From contig JBKJIG010000006.1 in assembly GCA_046598415.1 (NCBI GenBank), positions 32,553 to 96,552 of the forward strand: a stretch of DNA of 64,000 bases, read 5' to 3'. Positions 8,375-16,700 of this stretch are shown piece by piece. The position numbers were made by a program, and so were the translations under genes. The notes under the pieces are model-generated. The model did not search any database, was not told the origin of the DNA, and saw only the letters and a program-made list of their open reading frames with translations. Each line of letters opens with the position of its first letter. Positions within the stretch are counted from its first letter, which is position 1. The DNA is from VFJZ01 sp046598415. Lineage in GTDB: Bacteria; Actinomycetota; Thermoleophilia; Gaiellales; F1-60-MAGs149.

Positions 8375-8380
8375 GTACGC
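8375..8380 (+). promoter_or_regulatory. -10 box for the GFA-family gene
   Basis: TACGCT, 7 nt before ATG 8388, the spacing expected for a leaderless transcript. No convincing -35 seen. Confidence 0.35.
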
Positions 8381-8387
8381 TCACGCC

Positions 8388-8789
8388 ATGAACAAGGGCC
8401 AGTGCCAGTGCGGCGCCGTCCGCTTCACAGTGGACGGCCCGCTCCGCGACGTCTCCGTGTGCCACTGCTCCGTCTGCCGGCGCACGCACGGCGGACCCGC
8501 CACCTACACGGCGTGCGCCATCGACGACCTCCACATGGACGCCGCCGAGACCCTCCGGCACTACGAGGCGGCCGAGGCGACCTACTCCTTCTGCGGCGAG
8601 TGCGGCTCGCAGCTGTTCTGGCGGCGGCCGTCGTTCGCGCACGTGTCGATCAGCGCCGCGGCGATCGATCCGCCGACCGGCATCACGACGACGGGCCACA
8701 TCTTCGTCGCCCACGCGGGCGACTACGAGGATCTCTCCACCGACCTGCCGAAGTTCGCCGACTACTCGGGGTCGGAAGCCGTCAGCTGA
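8388..8789 (+). CDS. GFA/CENP-V family zinc-binding protein
   Basis: A 133-residue protein of the family named after glutathione-dependent formaldehyde-activating enzyme. The zinc-binding cysteines are visible: Cys6 and Cys8 (CQCG), Cys25, Cys27 and Cys30 (CHCSVC), Cys69 and Cys72 (CGECGSQLFW). The biochemical role of most members, especially in organisms lacking glutathione, is unknown, so formaldehyde metabolism should not be assumed. ATG 8388 is preferred over longer frames because the CQCG motif begins immediately after it. Its 3' end overlaps the convergent ArsC-like gene by 8 bp. Confidence 0.85.
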   Translation: MNKGQCQCGAVRFTVDGPLRDVSVCHCSVCRRTHGGPATYTACAIDDLHMDAAETLRHYEAAEATYSFCGECGSQLFWRRPSFAHVSISAAAIDPPTGITTTGHIFVAHAGDYEDLSTDLPKFADYSGSEAVS

Positions 8790-9135
8790 GGAGCGCGCGG
8801 ATGCGGTCCTTCGGGCGGCCGATGATCGCCTTGTCGCCCCGCACCACGACCGGCCGCTGCAGCAGGCGCGGCTTGGCCACCAGCAGGTCGATCACCGGGC
8901 CCGCCTCGGCGTAGTCGGCCTCGTCCAACCCGAGCTTCTTGAACTGCGAGTCCTTGCGCACCAGGTCGGCGACGGGATCTTCCAGGACCGAGACGACCCG
9001 CTCGATCGTCTCGCGGGTCGGCTTGTCCTTGAGGTACAGCACGACGTCGAACTCGACGCCCAGCTCCTCCGCGATCTGCAGAGCAGCGTTGGAGGCGTGT
9101 CAGTAGGGGTTGTGGAAGATCGTGACGTCGGCCAT
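8782..9135 (-). CDS. ArsC/Spx-family reductase, candidate selenoprotein (in-frame UGA at residue 12)
   Basis: Read from ATG 9135 with TGA (9100-9102) as a sense codon, this gives a 117-residue protein of the thioredoxin-fold ArsC family. It opens MADVTIFHNPY-U-HASNAAL. Family members have HNPxC followed by S/K residues, so the TGA falls exactly on the active-site Cys, and Ser15 keeps a CxxS-like spacing. After the TGA the frame stays open through the normal family length with DLVRKDSQFKKLGL, LLQRPVVVRG and IIGRPKDRI, as in ArsC/YfgD proteins. A start at 9042 would give an 86-residue product lacking the redox motif. Selenocysteine is inferred; a selC tRNA at 51106-51198 supports it. The divergent palindromic promoter at 9143-9156 precedes it. 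Alternatives: pseudogene or sequencing error. Confidence 0.75.
9066..9102 (-). other. UGA selenocysteine codon and candidate bacterial SECIS hairpin
   Basis: The TGA occupies 9100-9102 (minus strand). Downstream, CCTCC (9091-9095) can pair with GGAGG (9066-9070); inside, CTGC (9083-9086) can pair with GCAG (9076-9079), or alternatively CGC with GCG to leave a loop starting UG. This places an apical loop about 14-20 nt after the UGA, in the range of bacterial SECIS elements. I could not fold it computationally and the inner triloop lacks the expected guanine, so the structure is tentative. Confidence 0.4.
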
Positions 9136-9142
9136 GGCCGAT

Positions 9143-9156
9143 GAGCGTATACGCTC
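9143..9156. promoter_or_regulatory. Palindromic divergent promoter
   Basis: GAGCGTATACGCTC is a perfect 14-bp palindrome in the 27-bp gap between the ArsC-like gene (minus, ATG 9135) and the DppA-like gene (plus, ATG 9163). It contains TATACG on both strands, 9-10 nt from each start codon, so one element could act as -10 for both near-leaderless transcripts, or bind a dimeric regulator that controls both. Confidence 0.55.
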
Positions 9157-9162
9157 TCGCCG

Positions 9163-9972
9163 ATGCGCGTCCACGTGCTCGCCGACATGGAAGGCGTCGC
9201 CGGTGTCTGCCGGTGGGCGCAGGTCAGCCACGACGGTGCTCTCTACCAGGAGGGCCGTCGCCTCTACACCCAGGAGATCAACGCCGCCGTGCGCGGGGCG
9301 TTCAACGCGGGTGCCGTCGAGGTCGTGGTGATGGACTGCCACGGCGCGGGCGGCGACCTGTCGTTCAACTCGCTGCTGCCGGAGGATCTCGACCCACGCT
9401 GCGAGTGGGTGGTGCAGAACGAGTGGACGGAGTACACCGGCGCGCTCGCCGCCGGCTGCGACGCCGCCGTGCTGATCGGCATGCACGCCAAGGCCGGCAC
9501 GCCCGACGGCGTCCTCTCGCACACGGTGTTCGCGCGCGACTGGCAGGACCTGCGGTTCAACGGCGTCTCGGTCGGCGAGACCGGCATCAACGCCGCGCTG
9601 TGCGGCCATTTCGGAACGCCGATCGTGCTCGTCTCCGGTGACCGGGCAACGTGTGAGGAGGCGCGTGCGCTGCTCGGCGACGGCCTCGCCGTGGTCGACA
9701 CCAAGGTCGGCCTGGGCCGCTACTCGGCGCGCATGCAGCCGCCGTCGGTGGTGCGCGAGCGCATCGAGCACGCCGTGCACGCGGCGCTGATGGGCCCCGC
9801 CCGGGTCTCGCCGTACGACCCCGGACACCCGTGCGCAATCGAGGTCGACTTCGCGCTGCCAGACGACGTCGAGCGCTACCTGCACCGCGACGGCGTCGAG
9901 CTGGGCGGCCCGCGCCGCATCATCTCCCGCGCCGACGACTGGTGGACGGCGTGGCGGCGGTTCTACTTCTAA
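9163..9972 (+). CDS. D-aminopeptidase, DppA type (peptidase M55)
   Basis: A 269-residue M55 metallopeptidase. Zinc ligands known from Bacillus subtilis DppA are conserved in order: Asp8 and Glu10 (ADMEG), His60 (MDCHG), His108 (GMHAKAG) and Glu139 (GETGINA). The B. subtilis enzyme removes D-Ala from D-amino-acid peptides, probably of cell-wall origin; members form decameric rings in the cytosol. It has no signal peptide. It is transcribed alone, divergent from the ArsC-like gene, from the shared palindromic promoter. Length and motifs are normal. Confidence 0.9.
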   Translation: MRVHVLADMEGVAGVCRWAQVSHDGALYQEGRRLYTQEINAAVRGAFNAGAVEVVVMDCHGAGGDLSFNSLLPEDLDPRCEWVVQNEWTEYTGALAAGCDAAVLIGMHAKAGTPDGVLSHTVFARDWQDLRFNGVSVGETGINAALCGHFGTPIVLVSGDRATCEEARALLGDGLAVVDTKVGLGRYSARMQPPSVVRERIEHAVHAALMGPARVSPYDPGHPCAIEVDFALPDDVERYLHRDGVELGGPRRIISRADDWWTAWRRFYF

Positions 9973-10029
9973 AGATCCGTTAAAGATCGGGTGGCGGATC
10001 TCTCCGTAGAGGGCAACCGAGTGTAAGCT
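9971..10029 (+). promoter_or_regulatory. Promoter region of the BNR-protein operon with direct repeats
   Basis: AAAGATC occurs at 9971-9977 and 9982-9988, an 11-bp period (one helical turn), overlapping the dppA stop. TAAGCT (10024-10029) ends 6 nt before the GTG at 10036, consistent with leaderless transcription. The repeats could be an activator or repressor site; no regulator is identified. Confidence 0.4.
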
Positions 10030-10035
10030 CACCCT

Positions 10036-11826
10036 GTGGGAGATCGTTTTCGTGCCTGGGTGGCGGTGGGCGCGGCGCTGGTCGCCGTGGGCGTGCCGTC
10101 CTCCGCGTCCGCTGCGACGTGGACGTCGGGCTTCCCGCGGGGGCTCACGGGTGCGACCGTGGTCGCCGACCCTAGCGTCCCGGGGCGCGTCTACCTGACG
10201 GCGTTCGATGAGTCCGCAGTCTGGGTGACCGAGGATCGGGGCGCGCACTGGGCGCGGCGTGCTTCGCAGGACGCGTTCCGAGCGTTCGCCGTGTACCCAG
10301 GGCCACCCGGCACGGTGGTGGCGATCGCGTCGTCCCGCGAGGTCTGGCGCTCCGTCGACCAGGCCCGGACATGGCAGCGGGTCGGCTGTTGCGCCGAGGC
10401 GATCGATCCGAACGATCCTCAGCGGCTGATCGGGATCGACGCGAACCTGAAGCTACAGCGGTCGACCGACGGCGGTGCCTCGTGGCAGTCGGCAGCGACG
10501 GTGGGTCCGGCACCCACACCCAACTCGTTCTTCAGGTACGGATTCGACGGCGGCGGCCGGGTGTGGGCCGAGTCGGGCACCGGCACCGTCTACCGCTCGG
10601 CCGACCTCGGCACGACTTGGACTGTCATGACGGGCGTGCCGGACGGCTTCCTGTCTCCCGTTGCCGGCGACGCGGCGCGCCTCTGGGTTGGCCCATGGCG
10701 ATCGCTCGACGGCGGTGGCAGCTGGCAACGCTCCAGTCCGCCCGGCCCGGCGTGCGACGCTGCACCGGCGCACGGGCCCGGCAGCCCGCTGGCCGTGTGG
10801 ACACTGGGCTGCACCGGCCTCTATCGCAGCACTGACGGCGGCGACTTGTGGACGCTCATGGCAGGCACGGCCGAGCATGCCTGGACGGACCCGTCCACGA
10901 GCGTCGGCGTCCTCGCCGGCGGTCAGGCGGCGATCGTCGACGGCTGGCAGGGGCCGTGGCTCGTGGAAGGCGGGCGTCCGCCGCAGTACCGGGCCGAGGG
11001 TCTCCCACCGATGACTGGCGGACCGATCCTGGCCGATCCGTCCGTCCCCGGCCGCGCGTACGCCGGAACGTTCATGACCCGTGATGGCGCCACGACGTGG
11101 ACGCCCTCCCCGGGCCTGCCGGCGCTCGGTCTGGCGCGCGCCGGGCAGCGTCTGGTGGTGGCGACGGCCGAGTCCGTCGTCTCCCGGCCGGCCGCGGGCG
11201 GGTCCGCGACGACGCTCCTCGCCGCTCCCGCGCACGTCGCACCGGATCCCCTCGGACGCCGTGCATGGATCGTCACCGGCGGCCGCATCCACACGTCGAG
11301 CGACGGTGTGCACCTGCGACAGTTGCCGACGCGGCTGCTGGACGGCGCGCGGCCGGAACCCGACGAAATCGCCGTCGCCGCCGGTGGCCGGCTCGGTCGG
11401 ACGCTCGCAATCGAGTTCTTCCGCAACGGCAGCAAGCTGGCCGTGTCGCAGGATGGAGGCCGCTCGTTCTTCGTCCGCAAGCTCGGGTTCGGTGGGCGGA
11501 CGCTGGCCGTCGATGCAATCGACGGGCGACTGATCATCGTTCTCGACGCGACGGGGACGCTCTCGATCTCGCGCCACGGTGGCCGCCAGTTCGGGAGCCA
11601 GGTCAGGTTCGTTTCAGCGGTGGCGGTCGACCCGACGCGCCGCGGGCGCTGGTACATCGTGCGGCGTGGCCGGCTGCTGCGGACGGTCGACGCCGGGCGG
11701 AGGTGGCAGCCGCTGACGCGCCCGTCAGGCGGCGGCATCAGTGCGCTGTCGGCCGGTCGTGGCCGGCTGTGGGCGACGACCGCCACCCGCATCTCGTGGC
11801 TCCCACTCTCGGCGGCGCGCCCATGA
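10036..11826 (+). CDS. Secreted BNR/Asp-box repeat beta-propeller protein
   Basis: A 596-residue exported protein. Residues 1-27 form a signal peptide (basic n-region, hydrophobic core, ASA-A cleavage site). The rest repeats the Asp-box pattern S-x-D-x-G-x-T/S-W, e.g. SVDQARTW, STDGGASW, SADLGTTW and STDGGDLW, as in sialidases and VPS10-type propellers. No sialidase catalytic arginine triad could be assigned, so it is likely a carbohydrate- or protein-binding propeller rather than a glycosidase. GTG 10036 is supported by the preceding -10. It overlaps the next, similar gene by ATGA, so the two are an operon of related proteins. Confidence 0.75.
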   Translation: MGDRFRAWVAVGAALVAVGVPSSASAATWTSGFPRGLTGATVVADPSVPGRVYLTAFDESAVWVTEDRGAHWARRASQDAFRAFAVYPGPPGTVVAIASSREVWRSVDQARTWQRVGCCAEAIDPNDPQRLIGIDANLKLQRSTDGGASWQSAATVGPAPTPNSFFRYGFDGGGRVWAESGTGTVYRSADLGTTWTVMTGVPDGFLSPVAGDAARLWVGPWRSLDGGGSWQRSSPPGPACDAAPAHGPGSPLAVWTLGCTGLYRSTDGGDLWTLMAGTAEHAWTDPSTSVGVLAGGQAAIVDGWQGPWLVEGGRPPQYRAEGLPPMTGGPILADPSVPGRAYAGTFMTRDGATTWTPSPGLPALGLARAGQRLVVATAESVVSRPAAGGSATTLLAAPAHVAPDPLGRRAWIVTGGRIHTSSDGVHLRQLPTRLLDGARPEPDEIAVAAGGRLGRTLAIEFFRNGSKLAVSQDGGRSFFVRKLGFGGRTLAVDAIDGRLIIVLDATGTLSISRHGGRQFGSQVRFVSAVAVDPTRRGRWYIVRRGRLLRTVDAGRRWQPLTRPSGGGISALSAGRGRLWATTATRISWLPLSAARP

Positions 11827-13697
11827 GGCGCGCCCTGCTGCTCGCGGCGCTCGCGCTCGCGGCGCTCGCCGCACCGGCGCCGGCCGCGGTGTGGCACGGC
11901 GGCCCGGCGCCCACCGGCGTCCGTGTCGAGCGTCTGGTCGCCGAGGGGGACGGATCCCTCGTCGGCTTCCAGGACTATTCGAATGCCGTGTACGCCGCCG
12001 TCGGCCCCGGGGCGCCTCTCGTGCGCCAGCCGGCGACCGGTCTTGAGGTGGACTCACTCGGGTGGCTGCTCGCCGTCGCCGACGGGCTGCGCGCGGTCGA
12101 CTTGCTGGGGAACGCCTTCGCCTCCACCGATCACGGCGCGACCTGGGCTCGAAGCGGCCAGTTCGGCGATGTCTACGACCGGGGCGAGAGGGATTCGATC
12201 ATCGCCTGGGCGATCGATCCGCGGGCTCCAGCCCGCGCCATTCGCGTGCACCGGGATGGCGCCGTGCAGCGATCGCCGGACGGCGGCAAGTCGTGGTTCT
12301 CGGCCTTCCCGCTTGCGGCGCCGGTGAGGGAGTCGATCGGGTCCGCAGCCTCCGCGCAGTTCGCTCCCGATAGTTCGGTCTACCTCCAGGTCGAAGCAAC
12401 GCTCATGCGATCCGTCGATCTGGGCAACACCTGGACGACGTTGCCGCCCACACCGCCGGGACGCTTCGTGGTCAGCCCGGTGGCGGCCGAGGTCTTGTGG
12501 AGCGCCGGCAAGGGCGGTGTCTACCACTCGGACGACGGCGGCCTGACCTGGCGCCTCCGGCTCGGCGCTTCGTCGGTGGTGGTTCCGTCTCGCGTCGACC
12601 CGCTCGTGGCGTGGTCGGTCGAGACCAACGCCGTGCTCCTGACGGTGGACGGCGGCGCGACGTGGAGCCCGATTTCCGGTGCTCCGTCGCTCGGCGTCGA
12701 GGGCATCGGCACTCCCGCGCTCGGCGCCGACCGCGTCGTCGCAGTGGCGTCGCCCGCTGCGTCGAGGTCGCTCTGCATGGCCGCGGCGCGCACAATCTGG
12801 TGCAGTGACGGCGGTGGGCCATTCGCGATGGACGAGGCGCGCAGCGCGGGCTCCCTGATCGACATCGACGCGTTCGCCATCGACCCGCTCGTTCCCGACC
12901 ACGCCGTCGCCGTCGCCGGCCGCCGGGTGTGGGAGTCGACCGACGGGTCGGCCAGCTGGCACGCGGTCGCGCTGCCGGTCGACGACTACGCATCGATCGA
13001 GGTAACGATGGAAGCGACGTTCGTTGCCGGTGGCCACGGAGTCCTGAAGCGGACGCGCGGTACCCAGGTGTGGCGGGGGCTCGCTGGCCTGATCGGTCAG
13101 ACCACGCTCGCGGCCGACCCGCGCACGGGCGCCGTGTTCGCGCGGTCGCGCGGAGGGCTGTGGCGGGCTGCTGCGCGCGGATCGTTCCGCAAGCTCCGAG
13201 CCGCCAGCATCCGCTCGCAGATTCTCACGCCTGGCTCGGTGGGTGGACGTGGGCGGACGATCATCGTCGGGCGGACCGTCAGCACCGACGGCGGCGCGAC
13301 CTTCGCACGCTTCCGCAGGGCGGTGCCCGGCGGCGGGGAGGACATCGTCGTTTCGCCGACCGATCCGAGACGGCTGGTGGTCGCGACCAGCGTCGGCATC
13401 TACGTCTCCGCCAACCTGGGCCGGACGTGGCGCCGTGCGACCCGCAACGCGGCGACGACGGTGACGGCCGATCCGCATCACAGCGGACGCTGGTTCGCGG
13501 GCTCGTCGGGTGGCACGATCAACGTCAGCAATGACAATGGGCGGACTTGGCACCGTCTGGCGTCGGTCGTGCCGCTGAAGCCGCCACGGCAGTTCCCAGG
13601 CGGTCCGTTCTGCTGCCAGGTCCGCGCCGCGGCCGGCCGCGTCTGGGCCACCCGCTACCTGGAACCGGGCGTCTGGTGGCGGCGAGTTGGCCTTTGA
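11823..13697 (+). CDS. Second secreted BNR-repeat beta-propeller protein
   Basis: A 624-residue protein with a clear signal peptide (MRRALLLAALALAALAAPAPA). The body carries Asp-box motifs such as STDHGATW, SPDGGKSW, HSDDGGLTW, TVDGGATW, STDGSASW and SANLGRTW across its length. It resembles the preceding protein in organisation, suggesting duplication. It overlaps that gene by 4 nt (ATGA). No transmembrane anchor or lipobox; presumably released or wall-associated. Catalytic function is not evident. Its longest antisense and out-of-frame open frames are codon-bias shadows. Confidence 0.75.
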   Translation: MRRALLLAALALAALAAPAPAAVWHGGPAPTGVRVERLVAEGDGSLVGFQDYSNAVYAAVGPGAPLVRQPATGLEVDSLGWLLAVADGLRAVDLLGNAFASTDHGATWARSGQFGDVYDRGERDSIIAWAIDPRAPARAIRVHRDGAVQRSPDGGKSWFSAFPLAAPVRESIGSAASAQFAPDSSVYLQVEATLMRSVDLGNTWTTLPPTPPGRFVVSPVAAEVLWSAGKGGVYHSDDGGLTWRLRLGASSVVVPSRVDPLVAWSVETNAVLLTVDGGATWSPISGAPSLGVEGIGTPALGADRVVAVASPAASRSLCMAAARTIWCSDGGGPFAMDEARSAGSLIDIDAFAIDPLVPDHAVAVAGRRVWESTDGSASWHAVALPVDDYASIEVTMEATFVAGGHGVLKRTRGTQVWRGLAGLIGQTTLAADPRTGAVFARSRGGLWRAAARGSFRKLRAASIRSQILTPGSVGGRGRTIIVGRTVSTDGGATFARFRRAVPGGGEDIVVSPTDPRRLVVATSVGIYVSANLGRTWRRATRNAATTVTADPHHSGRWFAGSSGGTINVSNDNGRTWHRLASVVPLKPPRQFPGGPFCCQVRAAAGRVWATRYLEPGVWWRRVGL

Positions 13698-13748
13698 CTC
13701 GATTGGTTCAGTCGCTCTAGTGTGGTGAATCGCGCGGATCGGTTCTGG

Positions 13749-13754
13749 TAGATT
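13749..13754 (+). promoter_or_regulatory. -10 box for gltBD
   Basis: TAGATT, ending 7 nt before the GTG at 13762; transcription would start at the initiation codon. No strong -35 seen. Confidence 0.45.
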
Positions 13755-13761
13755 CTGATCT

Positions 13762-16700
13762 GTGGGAGGTCTCTACGATCCGCGGTTCGAGCATGACGCG
13801 TGCGGCCTCGCGGCCGTGGTGCGGCTTGACGGCGTGCGCACGCACGAGGTCGTCGCGGCCGGCGTCGAGGCGCTCCGGAACATGGATCACCGCGGTGCCA
13901 GCGGGTCCGATCCCGAGACCGGCGACGGCGCCGGGATCCTGCTCCAGGTGCCTGACGCGTTCTTCCGCCGGGTCGTGCGCGAGGAGCTCCAGCTGGAGCT
14001 GCCGCTGCCCGGCCAGTACGCGGTCGGCATGGCGTTCCTGCCGCGCGAGCCGGGCCTGCGGCTGCGCTGCGAGGAGCTGTTTGTGCGGATCTGCGCCGAG
14101 GAGGGACACCGGGCACTCGGCTGGCGCGACGTGCCCGTCCGGTCCGATCGCATCGGCGAGCTGGCGCGCCAGTCGGAGCCGGTCGTGCGGCAGCTGTTCG
14201 TCGAGCGCCGGGGCGGCGACGACGAGGCGTTCGAGCGCAAGCTGGCGGTGATCCGGCGGCGCGTCGAGAAGGAGGCCGGCGCCGGCGGCGTCGAGATGGC
14301 CGACTTCTCGGTCGTCTCGCTATCGTCGCGCACGATCGTCTACAAGGGTCTGCTGCGTGCTCGCCAGCTCGACGAGTACTACGCCGATCTGGCGGCGCCC
14401 GACATCGCGTCCGCACTCGTGCTCGTGCACTCGCGGTTCTCCACGAACACGCTTGGAACCTGGGATCTGGCGCATCCGTTCAACCTCCTCTGCCACAACG
14501 GCGAGATCAACACGGTGCGCGGCAACGGCGCCTGGCTGACGGCGCGCGAGCCCCAGCTGCGCAGCGACGTGTTCGGCGGCGACCTGCAGAAGCTGTTCCC
14601 GATCGCCGAGGAACGCTGGTCCGACTCCGCGAAGCTCGACGCGATGCTCGACCTGCTGATCCTCGGCGGCCGCTCGCTGCCGCACGCGCTGGCGATGCTG
14701 ATCCCGCCCGCCTGGACCGACCCGACGCTCGATCTGGACGACGACGTGCGTGCGTTCCACGAGTACCACGCGTCGCTGGTCGAGCCGTGGGACGGGCCGG
14801 CGGCGATCCTGGCCTCCGACGGCGTGCAGGTGGTGGCGACGCTCGACCGCAACGGCCTGCGACCGTGCCGCTTCGTCCGCACCCGCGACGGCCTGGTCGT
14901 GATCGCCTCCGAGGTCGGCGTGCTCGACATCCCGCCGTCCGAGATCGTCGAGGCGGGCCGGCTCGAGCCAGGCCGCATGCTCGTCGTCGACACGCTGTCC
15001 GGCCGGCTGATCCGCGACGGCGAGGTGAAGCGCTCACTGGCCGCGCGCCAGCCGTACCGGCAGTGGCTCGACGAGGAGAAGCTGTTCCTCGCCGACCAGC
15101 GGCCGCGGCAGGTCGAGGCGATGTCGCCCGACGAGCTGCACCGTCTGCAATGCGCCTTCGGCTACACGCAGGAAGACCTCCGGCTGCTGATCGGACCCAT
15201 GGCACGCGACGGCGCTGAACCAGTTGGTTCAATGGGCGACGACACGCCGCTGGCGGCGCTCTCGGAACGCCCGAAGCTGCTCTCCGCCTACTTCAAGCAG
15301 CATTTCGCCCAGGTCACCAACCCGCCCATCGACCCGCAGCGCGAGGCGCTTGTGATGAGCCTCCGCACCACCGTCGGCGCGATCGGCAACCTGCTCGACG
15401 AGACGCCGGAGCACTGCCGCCGCGTCGCGATGCCGACGCCGGTGCTGCAGAACGGCGAGCTGGCGAAGCTGCGCACCCTCGACCGCGAGCGGTTCCCGAC
15501 CGCGACGCTGTCCACGCTGTATGAGATCGCCGACGGCCCGGCCGGCCTCGAACGCGCCGTCGACGCGCTCTGCCGCCAGGCCTCGCGGCTGGTCTGGGAC
15601 GGCACGGCGATCCTGATCCTGTCCGATCGCGGCGTGTCCGACACGATGGCGCCGATCTCGCCACTGCTGGCGACCGCCGCCGTGCACGCCCACCTGGTGC
15701 GCGAGGGCGCGCGGACGATGTGCGGGCTCGTGGTCGAGTCGGGCGAGCCCCGCGAGGCGATGCATTTCGCGCTGCTGCTGGGGTACGGCGCGGCCGCCGT
15801 CAACCCGTACCTGGCGCTCGAGTCGCTGCGCGCGCTGCACCGGGAGGGCGAACTGGGCGAGCTGACGCTCGGCGTGGCGCGCGAGCGCTACATCGCCGGC
15901 GTCGGCAAGTCGCTGCTCAAGGTCTGCTCCAAGATGGGCATCTCGACCGTGCAGAGCTATCGCGGCGCGCAGATCTTCGAGGCGATCGGCCTCGGTCGCC
16001 GCATGGTCGACCGCTACTTCACCGGCACCGTCTCCCGCGTCGGCGGCCTCGAGTTGCCCGACCTCCACGACGAGATCGCCGAGCGGCACGCGGCCGCGTT
16101 CTCCGCCGACCCGCAGGCCACGTCGCCCGAGCTCGACCCGGGCGGCGAGTACCAGCAGCGCCGGCGGGGAGAGCACCACGCCTGGAACCCCGACACGATC
16201 GTGAAGCTGCAGCGCGCCGTCCGCGACGACTCGTACGCCACGTTCCGCGAGTACGCCGAGGCGCTCGATGCCTCGACCCGTCTGCAGACGCTGCGCGGGC
16301 TGTTCGAGATCGTGCCGGCGACGCAGCCGATCCCGCTCGAGGAGGTCGAGTCGTCGGCCGAGATCGTGAAGCGGTTCGCCACCGGTGCGATGAGCCTCGG
16401 CTCGATCTCGCCCGAGGCGCACGAGACGCTCGGTATCGCCATGAACCGCCTCGGCGGTCGCTCGAACACGGGCGAGGGCGGCGAGGATCTGGCGCGATCG
16501 GTGCCCGACGCGAACGGTGATCTGCGTCGATCTGCCATCAAGCAGGTGGCATCAGGCCGCTTCGGCGTGACGGCGAGATATCTCCGCGACGCCGACCAGC
16601 TGCAGATCAAGGTCGCGCAGGGCGCGAAGCCCGGCGAGGGCGGCCAGCTGCCCGGCCACAAGGTCGATGCGCTGATCGCCCGGCTGCGTCACTCGACACC

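Noticed and set aside
8782..9042. ArsC-like gene starting at 9042 as an 86-residue protein
   Set aside because: That start drops the thioredoxin-fold active site while the upstream sequence past the TGA still matches the family.
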